Below, in pieces: positions 43,807 to 53,595 of a stretch of 64,000 nucleotides of DNA. The position numbers and the translations under genes are program-made. This DNA comes from Mesorhizobium sp. RMAD-H1. GTDB taxonomy: Bacteria > Pseudomonadota > Alphaproteobacteria > Rhizobiales > Rhizobiaceae. Within the stretch, counting starts at the first letter, position 1, and every line of letters begins with the position of its first letter. The notes below the pieces were generated by a model. It was not told the origin of the DNA and did no database searches. It worked only from the letters and a program-made list of their open reading frames with translations. The DNA lies in the NCBI RefSeq assembly GCF_014191375.1, contig NZ_JACHWN010000011.1, forward strand, positions 94,037 through 158,036. The letters are read 5' to 3'.

Positions 43807-44082
43807 ATGAATAGTACGAAACCAAGGCTCGCTGCCGGAATTCCGCCTGCCGCCGGAAAAAACCGCACAGTACCTGTTACCGCTGCTTACTGGCTGTCAT
43901 TGGCGGCAACGCCGACCTTCGCAGGCATGGCGCTGCTTACCGGTCTTCCCGGCGGTGACATGCCGGACATGCTCTGCTCCGCCGGGCACGGGAGTTCAGC
44001 GCTGGCCGGAATGAGTGTGATGTATGCGCTGATGAGCGTCTTTCACCTGTCGCCCTGGCTGAAGCTGATCTCAGGCCGCTGA
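43807..44082 (+). CDS. Hypothetical small membrane protein, 91 residues
   Basis: ATG at 43807. Two helices (AAYWLSLAATPTFAGMALLTG and GSSALAGMSVMYALMSVFHL SPWLKLI) joined by GGDMPDMLCSAGHG, which has a Met/His/Cys-rich loop that could bind a metal. The second helix resembles a fragment of a cytochrome- or copper-associated membrane protein, but no family is claimed. Confidence 0.65.
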   Translation: MNSTKPRLAAGIPPAAGKNRTVPVTAAYWLSLAATPTFAGMALLTGLPGGDMPDMLCSAGHGSSALAGMSVMYALMSVFHLSPWLKLISGR

Positions 44083-44113
44083 GACGGGGCGCTTCCGGAC
44101 GGAAAACCGCCTC

Positions 44114-44815
44114 TCAGCGTGGCATGTCGAAGAGAAGGGCCTTGCCGTCCGTCAGCCATTCGATTTCCGGAACTGCGATATCGGCGATCTGGAGCCCGTC
44201 TCCGGTTCTCAACTCCTCGCCATCGATCTTTGCCAGCCCCTCCACGATCTGGACAAAGGCAAGCCGTCCGTCAGCAACCGGGATACTGCTCCTGTCGCCG
44301 TCTTTCGGATGGGCGATGAATATCCTGCTGTCGGAGAGAAGTGAAAGGGGTGCCTCGCCGGTATGGCCGCTGGCGATCAGCATCCAGCCGCGCGCCTCTT
44401 CAGCCCTGGGCAGGCGGATGTGCTGATAGTCAGGAGCCTGGTTCAGAACCTCGGGAATGAGCCAGATCTGCAGGAAATGCGCCGTTTCGCTTTCCGAAGC
44501 ATTCATTTCCGAATGACGAAGGCCCGTTCCGGCCGACATGAGCTGCATCTCGCCCGGCTCGATGATCGAAACATTGCCCATCGTATCCCGGTGTTCAAGC
44601 CTTCCCTGAAGGACCATGGTGAGAATATCCATATTGTCGTGCCCATGTTCGGAAAATCCCGAACCGGGTGCGACCCAGTCTTCGTTGATCACGCGAAGAG
44701 GCCCGAAGCCCATGCGCGTGGGGTCCTGAAAGCCGCCGAAGGAGAAGGTGTGATAGCTGTCGAGCCAGCCCTTTTTTGTCCGGCCGCGGCTCATATTCTC
44801 ATGGATCAGGATCAT
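44114..44815 (-). CDS. Pirin-family protein (YhaK-like)
   Basis: 233 residues from the ATG at 44815 with GGGAG before it. Bicupin: HTFSFGGFQDPTRMGFGPLR VINED, GFSEHGHDNMDILTMVLQGR LEHRD with the conserved histidines, and GLRHSEMNASESETAHFLQIW. Pirins bind iron, some have quercetinase activity, and E. coli YhaK responds to nitrosative/oxidative stress. It is downstream of the hydrolase and dioxygenase genes on the same strand. Confidence 0.93.
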   Translation of the reverse strand: MILIHENMSRGRTKKGWLDSYHTFSFGGFQDPTRMGFGPLRVINEDWVAPGSGFSEHGHDNMDILTMVLQGRLEHRDTMGNVSIIEPGEMQLMSAGTGLRHSEMNASESETAHFLQIWLIPEVLNQAPDYQHIRLPRAEEARGWMLIASGHTGEAPLSLLSDSRIFIAHPKDGDRSSIPVADGRLAFVQIVEGLAKIDGEELRTGDGLQIADIAVPEIEWLTDGKALLFDMPR

Positions 44816-44901
44816 GGAAATCTCCCAGCGTCCACCACGACGTTTCACGTGCGGTGTCGCATAGCATTGGTGAATTATTGATCAGACCGCAGTTCTGCGG
44901 C

Positions 44902-45507
44902 TTATTGCGTGAGAAAGGCCTGCAGGTCCTGCAACTCGTTCTGACGTATCTCGTGTCCGCCGGCATGCAGGCTCAATTCGACATCGGCCTCTTGCTGACT
45001 GAAGTAGGCGGCCAGCGCCTGTGTCTGCGGCAGCGGGCAGATCGGATCACGTTCGCCGGCGGTGATCAGGATTGGCTTGCCTTTCAGCCCGGCCTGAGGT
45101 GCCGGTGTCCAGGGAATAAGCGGATGCATGAGCACGGCCCGGTCGAACAGATCCGGATGCCTGAACAGGACTGCGGCAAGTATATTGGCGCCATTTGAAT
45201 AGCCCAGAGCATAAATCGGCCGCCCCAGATGTTCGGCTTTCTGGGCCGCGATGAACCCGGTCATTTTTTCCGTGCGCATGGCCAGATCGTCCATGTCATA
45301 GACACCTTCGCCTTTCCGCCGGAAGAAGCGGAGGGCGCCGAATTCCGACACATCACCCCTGGGCGAGACGATGCCGGCATCCGGGATGATCTGCTCGACC
45401 AGCTTGGTGAACTGGAATTCGTTGCCGCCGGTGCCATGAAAGGTGAATACCAGCGGCGCCCCGGCGGCGGGAGGTTTCCTCAAAGCTTCATAAGATGAGA
45501 TCGTCAT
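44902..45507 (-). CDS. Alpha/beta-hydrolase (MhqD-like carboxylesterase)
   Basis: 201 residues from the ATG at 45507 with GGAG before it. HGTGGNEFQFTKLVEQI oxyanion region, nucleophile GYSNGANILAAVL (GxSxG), acid ITAGERDPICPLPQ, and His in HAGGHEIRQNEL. This is the phospholipase/carboxylesterase family that includes Bacillus MhqD, which is paired with MhqO as here. 60 bases after the dioxygenase gene. Confidence 0.92.
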   Translation of the reverse strand: MTISSYEALRKPPAAGAPLVFTFHGTGGNEFQFTKLVEQIIPDAGIVSPRGDVSEFGALRFFRRKGEGVYDMDDLAMRTEKMTGFIAAQKAEHLGRPIYALGYSNGANILAAVLFRHPDLFDRAVLMHPLIPWTPAPQAGLKGKPILITAGERDPICPLPQTQALAAYFSQQEADVELSLHAGGHEIRQNELQDLQAFLTQ

Positions 45508-45567
45508 TGTCATCGCTCCAGTGGACGGGACCGGCAGGTCCCGCCGTTTTTATTTCGTGAAACGCCG

Positions 45568-46500
45568 TCAGTCCTTGATCGGCTCAAGCAATTGCTCGAT
45601 TTTTTCCCTGAAGGGCTCATAACGGGTGGGTAGCTTCAGGGCTTGCCCGAGATGGGCGGTATCCTCGTCGCGGTCGAAACCGGGCTCGTTGGTGGCGATT
45701 TCGAACAGCACGCCGCCAGGCGTGCGGAAGTAGATCGCCCAGAAGTAATCGCGATCGATCACCGGCGTGACCTGATAGCCGGTATCGAGCAGGGCTTTTC
45801 TCGCTTCGAGCTGTGCCGCCCGATTTTCGACGGCGAAGGCGATATGGTGAACCGAGCCGGCTCCCTGGCGGGCATAATCTGCCTGCGGCATGGTTTCGAG
45901 ATCGATGTAATCGGCGCCATTGCCACCCTTGATGGCAAATCGGGCCCAATTGTCTTTGCTCTCGATCTCCTCATACCCCATAAAACGCAACAGCTCGCGG
46001 GTTGCTCCGGCATCCTTCAGGCGCATGCTCGCGCCATGAAAGCCCTTGATCGCCTCGGCAGCGCCGATTTCATCCTGCAGCCAGCCGTCCCGGTGGTCCT
46101 CGTCGACCTCGACCAGCGAGAAAGCATCCCTGTCCGGTCCATTGAACCGCAGCCGCTTTTCGCCGAAAATCTGCGTTTCCTGAAGCCCTTTCACGCTGAG
46201 ACGGCCCAGCCGGTCCTTCCAGTAGGCGAGCGATCCCTTAGGGATCGCGAAATAGGTCTCCCCGACTTCGCCGGTGCCCGGGCGGCCCGCTGCAATATGC
46301 GGAAAGGGAAAATAGGTCATGACCGTGCCGGGTGTGCCGGTTTGGTCGCCGTAATAGAGGTGGTAGACTTCCGGCGCATCGAAATTGACCGTTTTCTTGA
46401 CCCGCCTGAGGCCCAGCGTCTTCGTGAAGAAATCGCTGTTCTCCTGGGCGTTGGCGGCGAGGGAAGTGACGTGATGCAGGCCCTTGATTTGTGTAAGCAT
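45568..46500 (-). CDS. Ring-cleaving VOC dioxygenase (MhqO-like)
   Basis: 310 residues from the ATG at 46500, AAGGAGC before it. Two VOC modules: KGLHHVTSLAANAQENSDFF TKTLGLRRV with metal His, and VHHIAFAVENRAAQLEARKA, closing GGVLFEIATNEPGFDRDE with the Glu ligand. MhqO/MhqA-type enzymes detoxify hydroquinones and catechols. Divergent from the LysR gene at 46625, likely its regulator. Confidence 0.94.
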   Translation of the reverse strand: MLTQIKGLHHVTSLAANAQENSDFFTKTLGLRRVKKTVNFDAPEVYHLYYGDQTGTPGTVMTYFPFPHIAAGRPGTGEVGETYFAIPKGSLAYWKDRLGRLSVKGLQETQIFGEKRLRFNGPDRDAFSLVEVDEDHRDGWLQDEIGAAEAIKGFHGASMRLKDAGATRELLRFMGYEEIESKDNWARFAIKGGNGADYIDLETMPQADYARQGAGSVHHIAFAVENRAAQLEARKALLDTGYQVTPVIDRDYFWAIYFRTPGGVLFEIATNEPGFDRDEDTAHLGQALKLPTRYEPFREKIEQLLEPIKD

Positions 46501-46624
46501 GGAAAGTGCTCCTTGTCTGGCGCTCCTGGCGCCGTTGTTCATGGCCTAAAATGGGCGATTGCCTCCTTCAAGAGAATAGAAATAATTTCGAGAATATTGT
46601 TGCAAAATATGCAATAGTTGCCCC

Positions 46625-47524
46625 ATGAACGATCTCAACGATATCCGGGTATTCCTCACAGTCGCCAAGCAGCGGAGCTTCGTCGCCGCGGCGCGGCAGT
46701 TGTCGATGACGGCGCCGACGGTCACCCGCGCGGTTGGCGCGCTCGAGGAAAGGCTCGGGGTGCAATTGCTCCTGAGGACCACGCGGCAGGTCTCGCTCAC
46801 ATCGGCAGGCGCGGTCTATGCCGCGCGCGTCGCGCCACTGCTGGAGGCGTTCGACGCGGCAGCGGAAGAGGTCAGGGCTGAAGAGGGGGGCGCTGCGGGA
46901 CTGATCAGGCTCAACGCCCCCCTGTCCTTCGGTCAGCGGATCCTGCCGGATGTGATATCCGGGTTTCGCGCCGAACATCCGGGCATAGCGGTATCGGCGA
47001 CCCTGACCGACCGATTTATCGATATCGTCAGCGACAGTTTTGATCTTGCCGTGCGTATTTCCGAGCCGCCGCAGGACAAGTCGACCATATGGCGCAAGAT
47101 CTGCCGTGTGCGGCGGATGCTGGTCGCCTCTCCGGGATATCTGGCAACCAACGGCACGCCGCAAACGCCCGACGAACTCGATGAGGCGGCCTGCCTTGCC
47201 TATGATGAGGAGGCGCTTGCCGAAACCTGGGAGCTTTCGCATGCCGGCAAGACACGGAAGGTGAGGGCGGGCAGGATATTCGCGGGAAACAATGGCGATC
47301 TGATCGCACGGCTGGCGGAGAATGGCGAAGGCGTGGCGCTTCTGCCGTTCTTCATCGTCGAGGAGGCGCTTGCCACCGGTCACCTCGTGCAGGTCCTTGC
47401 GGACTGGCAGCCGCCCGAGCTCTGGTTGACGCTCTATTACCCGCCCTATGAAAAGCTCCCCATGCGCGTCGCTAAATTCTCGGATTTTTTCGAGACCTAT
47501 GTGACAACGATCCGGCCGCTTTGA
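46625..47524 (+). CDS. LysR-family regulator
   Basis: 299 residues. Winged helix (MNDLNDIRVFLTVAKQRSFV AAARQLSMTAPTVTRAVGAL E) and a periplasmic-binding-like effector domain (GLIRLNAPLSFGQRILPDVI, LVASPGYLA). Divergent from mhqO-type and following genes with a 124-base gap, so it probably activates or represses them in response to a quinone-like ligand. Confidence 0.94.
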   Translation: MNDLNDIRVFLTVAKQRSFVAAARQLSMTAPTVTRAVGALEERLGVQLLLRTTRQVSLTSAGAVYAARVAPLLEAFDAAAEEVRAEEGGAAGLIRLNAPLSFGQRILPDVISGFRAEHPGIAVSATLTDRFIDIVSDSFDLAVRISEPPQDKSTIWRKICRVRRMLVASPGYLATNGTPQTPDELDEAACLAYDEEALAETWELSHAGKTRKVRAGRIFAGNNGDLIARLAENGEGVALLPFFIVEEALATGHLVQVLADWQPPELWLTLYYPPYEKLPMRVAKFSDFFETYVTTIRPL

Positions 47525-47627
47525 TTTTTGCGCAGGGTATAAGATACTCCCGCTCCGGAAATTGGCATGGAACGGACGTGCCCGCGTAGCGTTTGCCCCG
47601 CGTCCGTGTCATGCTGGATCATCATCT

Positions 47628-47645
47628 GCGCGGGCTTTCGCCCGC
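47628..47645 (+). terminator. Hairpin in LysR-dps gap
   Basis: GCGGGC-TTTC-GCCCGC (47630-47645) is a six-base stem about 100 bases after the LysR stop and 80 before dps. It could end the LysR transcript. The rest of 47525-47728 shows nothing else clear. Confidence 0.35.
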
Positions 47646-47728
47646 CCTACAGTTCCAACATTCTGAACAGAGCCTGCCAATTCAGATGAGCGGAGGCATG
47701 ACGCCTTTGCCAATAAAGGAGCCAAGTG

Positions 47729-48247
47729 ATGGAACCGAGTGTCAAATCCCGTCAATCGGCGGCGTTGCACACGCCGAGCGGCCTCAGCCATGAGGCTGTT
47801 CATGAGATATCCGCGGCAGCGACGACGCTGCTGGCCGATGTGTTTGCCCTTTATCTCAAGACCAAGAATTTCCACTGGCACATGTCCGGGCCCCATTTCC
47901 GCGACTATCATCTTCTGCTGGACGAGCAGGGCGAGCAGATATTCGCAATCACGGACCCGCTAGCGGAGCGCGTCCGTAAGCTGGGAGGAGGCACGCTGCG
48001 GTCCATCGGCGATATCGCGCGCCGGCAGCGGATCAAGGACAATGATGCCGATTTCGTCCACCCGCATGAGATGCTGGCCGAATTGCGCGAAGACAACGCC
48101 TCTCTGGCGGCGCGCATGCGTGCCCTGCACGATCTCTGTGACGAACATGGCGACGTGGCGACGGCAAGCCTTCTGGAAAACTGGATCGACGAGGGTGAAC
48201 GGCGCGCCTGGTTCCTGTTTGAAACGTTGCGCCTCTCGAACGGGTAA
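47729..48247 (+). CDS. dps: Dps ferritin-like DNA-protection protein
   Basis: 172 residues from the ATG at 47729, AAAGGAG before it. The ferroxidase/DNA-binding core KTKNFHWHMSGPHFRDYHLL LDEQGEQI carries the Dps His, Asp and Glu ligands. Closing LENWIDEGERRAWFLFETLR. Forms a 12-mer that stores iron and protects DNA during oxidative stress. It stands alone. Confidence 0.96.
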   Translation: MEPSVKSRQSAALHTPSGLSHEAVHEISAAATTLLADVFALYLKTKNFHWHMSGPHFRDYHLLLDEQGEQIFAITDPLAERVRKLGGGTLRSIGDIARRQRIKDNDADFVHPHEMLAELREDNASLAARMRALHDLCDEHGDVATASLLENWIDEGERRAWFLFETLRLSNG

Positions 48248-48260
48248 GCAACAGGGGCTT

Positions 48261-49151
48261 CTAGAGCCCGGCCTCTGTCAGGGCGTCGCGCAGTTCCGCG
48301 ATGAGCACCCGCACCTTTTGCGGGACCAGCCGTCTCGTGGGATAGACGGCCCAGATATTGAGCGGCTCCGGTGCGCCATCCTCCAGTTCGATGCGCACGA
48401 GACGTCCGGCTTTCAAATCCTCAGCCACGTTCCAGGCCGCGAGAAGGGAAACGCCCCCGCCGGCCAGGCAGGTCGCATGGCAGCCCTGGATCGTGCTGGA
48501 GGAAAAGCGCGCGCTGAGGCGAATCTGTCTTTCCTTGCCTGATGAAATGAACGTCCAATGAGTGACGCCCGACAGGGGCAGGCAGATATGCCGAAGAAGA
48601 TCCTTTGTTGAAACGGGAGCACCATATCGGCCGATATAGGCGGGGCTTGCGACCAGAACGCGCGGATTGTCAGCCAGTTTCTGGGCGATCAGGCTGCTGT
48701 CGCGCAGCTTGGCGATGCGGATGGCCAAATCGGTGCCGGTGGCCACCAGATCCGGCAGGCTGTCGGTCAGGTCGAGCGCGATGCGCATTTCCGGGTTCTG
48801 CTCCAAGATATTCGGAATGATCGGCGCGATGAACCTGACCCCAAAGGCTACGGGCGCGGAGACGCGCAGTAGTCCCAACGCCGTGCCGGTCTCGGAACGC
48901 AGCCGTGTGATGGCTTCGCGCTTGCTCTCCAGAAGCGCCTCGGCATAGGGCAGGAATGTCTCGCCTTCGGGTGTGAGCGACAATGATCGTGTCGTCCGAT
49001 GCAGCAGCCTCACGCCGAGGGACGTTTCCAGCGAGGAGAGCCGGCGGCTGGCAACCATCGGCGTCAGCCCGAGGCGGCGCGCGGCACCCGCCAGGCTGCC
49101 GGCGCTGACGGCCGCGGCGAAAACCTCGATATCCTCCGTATTCATGTTCAT
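48261..49151 (-). CDS. LysR-family regulator
   Basis: 296 residues from the ATG at 49151 (or 49145). Winged helix (IEVFAAAVSAGSLAGAARRL GLTPMVASRRLSSLE), then an effector domain (LGLLRVSAPVAFGVRFIAPI, LVASPAYIGRYG). Divergent from the MFS exporter at 49258, 106 bases away, which it most likely controls. Confidence 0.93.
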   Translation of the reverse strand: MNMNTEDIEVFAAAVSAGSLAGAARRLGLTPMVASRRLSSLETSLGVRLLHRTTRSLSLTPEGETFLPYAEALLESKREAITRLRSETGTALGLLRVSAPVAFGVRFIAPIIPNILEQNPEMRIALDLTDSLPDLVATGTDLAIRIAKLRDSSLIAQKLADNPRVLVASPAYIGRYGAPVSTKDLLRHICLPLSGVTHWTFISSGKERQIRLSARFSSSTIQGCHATCLAGGGVSLLAAWNVAEDLKAGRLVRIELEDGAPEPLNIWAVYPTRRLVPQKVRVLIAELRDALTEAGL

Positions 49152-49257
49152 TATATCGAAATCCGTTATACAGGTCAGACACAAACCGACACTAAAACGC
49201 AATTGCCCGATAATCTAGATAAGCGGCCATCGGACCTTCTTCATGAGAGGCAAAAAC

Positions 49258-50469
49258 ATGGACATGCAGCAAAAGGCGCGATCCGGCGGCGGAATCGGCA
49301 AGACGACCCTTTTCGCCATGGCGGCGGCAACCGGCATCGCCGTCGCCAACATCTACTATAACCAGCCGATGCTGGGGCTGATCGAGGCCGATTTCTCAAA
49401 CCAGCCGGCCACGGCGCTCATTCCGACGGCGACGCAGCTCGGCTATGCGCTGGGATTGTTCTTCCTGCTGCCGCTCGGCGACATCGTCCACCGGCGCAAT
49501 CTCATCATCGGGCAGTTCATCGTGCTGGCGGCAGCCCTTGGCGCAACCGCCATGGCCCCCTCGGCCGTATGGCTTGTCATCGCCTCGCTGGTTGTCGGGG
49601 CTGGTTCCACAGTCGCCCAGCAGATCATACCTTTCGCGGCCACCCTTGCCGTCCCGGAAAAGCGCGGCGCAACCATCGGCACCCTCATGGCTGGCCTTCT
49701 CTCGGGTATTCTCCTCAGCCGGACGCTATCGGGCTTCGTCGGACAGCATGCCGGCTGGCGCGAGATGTTCTGGCTCGGAGTGCCGCTCGCGCTTGCCGCC
49801 GCAATGCTGATGTTTGCGACCCTGCCTGACCACAAGGCCGTTTCTCGCATGCGGTATCACAACGTCATCAGATCACTTACCCATTTCTGGAATCACAAGC
49901 CCGCACTTCGAACGGCAACAATGGTCCAAGCGGCGCTATTCGGCTCGTTCTCGGCCTTCTGGACGATTCTCGCCCTCTACCTGCAAAGTCCGCAGTTCCA
50001 TCTCGGAGCCGATGTCGCAGGCCTGTTCGGTGTAATTGGTGCTGTCGGCATTCTCGCCGCGCCATTCGCAGGCCGGATCGCGGATCGCCGGGGTCCGCAC
50101 TTCGTCGTCTGGCTTGGAGTCGCCACGACGCTCCTCGCCTGGATCGTGTTCGGTGCATCGGCGTCGCTTATCGCGCTCATCGCGGGGGTGATCATTCTCG
50201 ATTTCGGCATTCAAAGCGCAATGGTATCGAACCAGCACATCATCTATGCGCTCGACGGCGAGGCCCGCAGCCGGCTCAACACGGTTTTCATGACCGGCAT
50301 CTTTATCGGCGGCTCTGCAGGATCTGCGATGGCCACGATCGCTTGGCGCTATGGCCAGTGGCATGGCGTCTGCGTTCTTGGCGCGCTGCTCGCAATCCTC
50401 GCCCTGATAATCAAGGCGATTCATCATCGCCGCCACGCGACCGGCAGCATCGCTCAAGAAGCCAAGTGA
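49258..50469 (+). CDS. MFS exporter (drug/metabolite type)
   Basis: 403 residues from the ATG at 49258, GAGAGG before it. Twelve helices; the N-terminal loop-2 motif (GDIVHRRNLIIGQF) and a second GRIADRRGPHFVVW loop are visible. The opening AAATGIAVANIYYNQPMLGL is typical of YnfM/AraJ-like exporters. Paired with a divergent LysR gene. Confidence 0.92.
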   Translation: MDMQQKARSGGGIGKTTLFAMAAATGIAVANIYYNQPMLGLIEADFSNQPATALIPTATQLGYALGLFFLLPLGDIVHRRNLIIGQFIVLAAALGATAMAPSAVWLVIASLVVGAGSTVAQQIIPFAATLAVPEKRGATIGTLMAGLLSGILLSRTLSGFVGQHAGWREMFWLGVPLALAAAMLMFATLPDHKAVSRMRYHNVIRSLTHFWNHKPALRTATMVQAALFGSFSAFWTILALYLQSPQFHLGADVAGLFGVIGAVGILAAPFAGRIADRRGPHFVVWLGVATTLLAWIVFGASASLIALIAGVIILDFGIQSAMVSNQHIIYALDGEARSRLNTVFMTGIFIGGSAGSAMATIAWRYGQWHGVCVLGALLAILALIIKAIHHRRHATGSIAQEAK

Positions 50470-50544
50470 GGCGCGGACAGACTCCCGCCTCCGAAGGTGA
50501 TCTGCCGACGTCGGCCGTGGGCAGATTACCATGCCTCAGTCCGT

Positions 50545-51243
50545 TCAGGCGGTCTTGGTCTTCATTTGGCGCAAAACAGCAACAAGAGCCTCCGCCGCTT
50601 CACCCGACGATGCCGGGTTCTGACCGGTGATGAGCTGGCCATCGACGACTGTGTGCACGCCCCAGTCCTTGACCTTGGAGAAGACCGCGCCGAGGCTGAT
50701 GAGCTCGTCCTCGACCAGGAACGGCACCACCTTCGTGAGACCGACAGCCTCTTCCTCAGAGTTGGTGAAGCCGGTGACATGGCGGCCTTGAACGAACGGA
50801 GTGCCATCGGGATTGGTCACCCGATGAAGGACGCCCGGCGCATGGCAAACGAGAGCGATCGGCTTGCCGGCTGTGATGAAGGATTGGATCAGCTTGATCG
50901 AATTCGGATCTTCGGCCAGATCCCACAAAGGGCCGTGGCCGCCAGGATAGAAGACGGTATCGAAGTCCTTCTGGTCGACGCTGTCCAGGCGCACGGATTG
51001 TGCGAGCTGCGCCTTGGCAGCCTCATCAGTGTTGAAGCGCCGCGTGAGGTCTGTCTGGAACATCGGCTCGTCGCTCTTCGGGTCGAGAGGCGGTTGGCCG
51101 CCTTTCGGCGAGGCGAGAGTAATCCTGGCACCGGCGTCCTTGAAGACGTAGTACGGTGTTGCGAGCTCTTCGAGCCAGAAGCCGGTCTTCTTGCCTGTGT
51201 CTCCGAGAGTGTCGTGAGAGGTGAGTACCATGAGCACTTTCAT
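50545..51243 (-). CDS. DJ-1/PfpI (Hsp31-like) family protein
   Basis: 232 residues from the ATG at 51243, AAAGGA before it; an upstream Met at 51252 is too close to the Shine-Dalgarno. Nucleophile elbow ALVCHAPGVLHRV with the active Cys and GGHGPLWDLAEDP. Members act as glyoxalase III, deglycases or chaperones against methylglyoxal and oxidative damage. Divergent from the LysR gene at 51414. Confidence 0.94.
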   Translation of the reverse strand: MKVLMVLTSHDTLGDTGKKTGFWLEELATPYYVFKDAGARITLASPKGGQPPLDPKSDEPMFQTDLTRRFNTDEAAKAQLAQSVRLDSVDQKDFDTVFYPGGHGPLWDLAEDPNSIKLIQSFITAGKPIALVCHAPGVLHRVTNPDGTPFVQGRHVTGFTNSEEEAVGLTKVVPFLVEDELISLGAVFSKVKDWGVHTVVDGQLITGQNPASSGEAAEALVAVLRQMKTKTA

Positions 51244-51413
51244 CGTTTGCATCCTTTCGTCAGGTGACGCCGCGCCATCGAGGGTCGCAGGCGGTTTGAT
51301 TTGGAGTTCGATCAGCCCCCGGCGGCTTTTCGAGGAGCCAATAATGGCGTTTGCCGATATATTTCAGAAATTTATTTCTTTGATTTCAGATATTCATATG
51401 AGATTATATCTTG

Positions 51414-52325
51414 ATGAAATACGATCTGAACCTGCTCCCGGTTTTTCTGGCTCTGATGGAGGAGCGGAGCGTGACACGGGCGGCAGCCCGACTGGGCATT
51501 ACCCAGCCGGCATTGTCCAATTCGTTGAACCGCCTGCGCGATACTCTGCGGGATCCGCTGTTCATCCGGGAAAGATACGGCATAAAGCCGACGCAGCTGG
51601 CGGAGGAGATCGCTCCAACAATCGAAGCAGCGCTGATGCAACTGGACGATCTCATTTTGAACCAGCAGGAGTTTCAGCCAGCAAATGCCGAACGACTGTT
51701 CACGCTTGCGCCCAACAGTTACGTAGAGCTGGTGTTGATGCCGGCCCTCGTCGCGAGGACGCGTGCGCTAGCGCCGGGTATTAAGCTCCGCATGGTGGCA
51801 TTTGGCAATGACCTCGCCGAGACCGGCGTCAATTCCGGCACCACAGCCATGGTGCTCGGCCGGATTGTCGATCCGCCGGACAATCTTATCGTCCAGCATC
51901 TTATGGATGATGGGCTCGCCTGCGTGGTGCGCAAGGATCATCCCGACATTCGGGATCGTATTTCCCGAGAACAGTATGAGCGGCTCAAGCACGTCAATGT
52001 CCTTCCACCGGGCCGGTTGCGGGCCGGCCTTTTCCAGGCACTGGGGCAGCAAAACCTTAAGCGGGAGGTTGCCGTTTCTGTCACGCACTTCCTTGCCGTG
52101 CCTGAGATGCTTGCCGTGACAGACTACTGCGCAACATTGCCGAGCCTTATCTGCCGGAGCCTTGAGCGGGATCCTCGCCTGAAGGTACTACCCACTCCGG
52201 TCGATCTCGGAACTTTTCCTGTACAGATGGCTTGGCACGTTCGCTACCGTCACGACCCGGCCCACAGGTGGTTGCGTTCGATGATTGTCGAACTGGCAAA
52301 AGAAATGACCTCGGAAGAGGCCTAA
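51414..52325 (+). CDS. LysR-family regulator
   Basis: 303 residues from the ATG at 51414. Winged helix (LNLLPVFLALMEERSVTRAA ARLGITQPALSNSLNRLRDT) and effector domain (FTLAPNSYVELVLMPALVAR, DHPDIRDRISREQYE). Text is close to NodD/SyrM-like LysR members of rhizobia in the first helix (DLNLLPVF). Divergent from the DJ-1 gene, which is its probable target. Confidence 0.94.
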   Translation: MKYDLNLLPVFLALMEERSVTRAAARLGITQPALSNSLNRLRDTLRDPLFIRERYGIKPTQLAEEIAPTIEAALMQLDDLILNQQEFQPANAERLFTLAPNSYVELVLMPALVARTRALAPGIKLRMVAFGNDLAETGVNSGTTAMVLGRIVDPPDNLIVQHLMDDGLACVVRKDHPDIRDRISREQYERLKHVNVLPPGRLRAGLFQALGQQNLKREVAVSVTHFLAVPEMLAVTDYCATLPSLICRSLERDPRLKVLPTPVDLGTFPVQMAWHVRYRHDPAHRWLRSMIVELAKEMTSEEA

Positions 52326-52442
52326 GCCGAACGGCCGACTAAAAATACGTTCGATGCCACCATTACGCATTACGGCAATTGCGTGGGCGAACGCTGAAAT
52401 GTACGACCGCTTGTGCCCGACACCCGTGACCGATTTCCAGTC

Positions 52443-53411
52443 TCAGCCTTTGAGACGGCGTGCATATTCAAGCGCCGAAAGCATGTTGACGTGGTTGGCA
52501 AGCCCCTTGCCGGCAATGTCGAAAGCCGTGCCGTGATCGACCGAAACCCGGTCGATCGGCAGGCCGAGCGAGACGTTTACGGCCGTGTCGAAGGCGACGA
52601 GCTTGACCGGGATATGGCCTTGGTCATGATATTGCGCGACCACCAGGTCGAAAGCGCCGTGATAGGCGCGGTGATAGACCGTGTCGGCGGAAATCGGCCC
52701 GACGACGTTGATCCCCTCCGCCCTAGCCATTGCCACGCCGGGTGCGATCTGCAGATCGTCTTCACGTCCGAAAAGACCGTTTTCACCGCAATGCGGATTG
52801 ACGCCGGCAACCGCGATGCGCGGGTTTTCGATGCCCATGCGCCTGAAATGTTTGTGGCCGATGCGGATCGTCTCGGCGACGCGCTCCGGCGTTGCGCGGT
52901 CGATCGCCTCCTTCAGTGAAACATGGGTCGATACATGGATCGTGTTCAGCCGCTCGGAGGCAAGCAGCATCCAGGAGGATTTGCAGCCCGTCAGATGCGC
53001 CAGCATGCCGGTGTGGCCGTCATAATGATGCCCGGCCGCGTTCAGCGCTTCCTTGTTGATCGGGGCGGTGATGATGCCTGCGGCATTGCCGGCGCTGGCA
53101 AGGTCGACGGCTTTCTTGATGTACTGGAATGAAGCTTCGCCGCAGCGTGGGGAAAGAATGCCGAATTCTTCCGGCAGGCCCTCCACCGGTACATGGATCA
53201 CCTTGACGGCTCCGGCCGACGTGTCGAACGGCAGATCGACAGCGCAGGCCGCGCGCGCCCGCTCCAAGGTCGGCAGGTCGCCGATAATCGCATAATTGGC
53301 GCGCTCGCCGGCCGGCAGACTTGCCAGCGCTTTCACCGAGATCTCTGCCCCGACGCCCGAAGGGTCGCCCATGGTGATCACGAAGGGCTTGTCGGCGGAC
53401 GGCGTTGTCAT
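52443..53411 (-). CDS. pdxA2: PdxA2-type 4-phospho-sugar-acid dehydrogenase
   Basis: 322 residues from the ATG at 53411, GGAG before it. PdxA fold: [18 protein letters not shown], metal histidines in [16 protein letters not shown] and [13 protein letters not shown], and [19 protein letters not shown]. The next-door DUF1537 kinase makes this the paralogue that oxidises and decarboxylates 4-phosphothreonate/erythronate to dihydroxyacetone phosphate, not the vitamin B6 enzyme. Divergent from the kinase gene. Confidence 0.9.
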   Translation of the reverse strand: MTTPSADKPFVITMGDPSGVGAEISVKALASLPAGERANYAIIGDLPTLERARAACAVDLPFDTSAGAVKVIHVPVEGLPEEFGILSPRCGEASFQYIKKAVDLASAGNAAGIITAPINKEALNAAGHHYDGHTGMLAHLTGCKSSWMLLASERLNTIHVSTHVSLKEAIDRATPERVAETIRIGHKHFRRMGIENPRIAVAGVNPHCGENGLFGREDDLQIAPGVAMARAEGINVVGPISADTVYHRAYHGAFDLVVAQYHDQGHIPVKLVAFDTAVNVSLGLPIDRVSVDHGTAFDIAGKGLANHVNMLSALEYARRLKG

Positions 53412-53595
53412 GACATTTCTCCAGCTTTTCGGTCGGGTTATTTGCATCATTATTTTACAAAATGTCAACCTTGCAGCCTGGAGAAATTCAATGATTTCAT
53501 TGGAAATTTTCGCCACTATCGCAGGACAGACACTGTAATTTCAAAAAATTTGTCCATATAATGACTGATAGCGTGGTGCATGAGGATTCAGCTTT
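53412..53595. promoter_or_regulatory. Divergent promoter region with TGTCAA-type sites
   Basis: ATGTCAACCTTGCA (53462-53475) lies 50 bases before pdxA2. TTGTCCATATAA (53550-53561) lies 35 bases before the kinase. The first recurs almost unchanged at 61480-61493 (ATGTCAACTTAGCA) before tctB. Confidence 0.5.
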
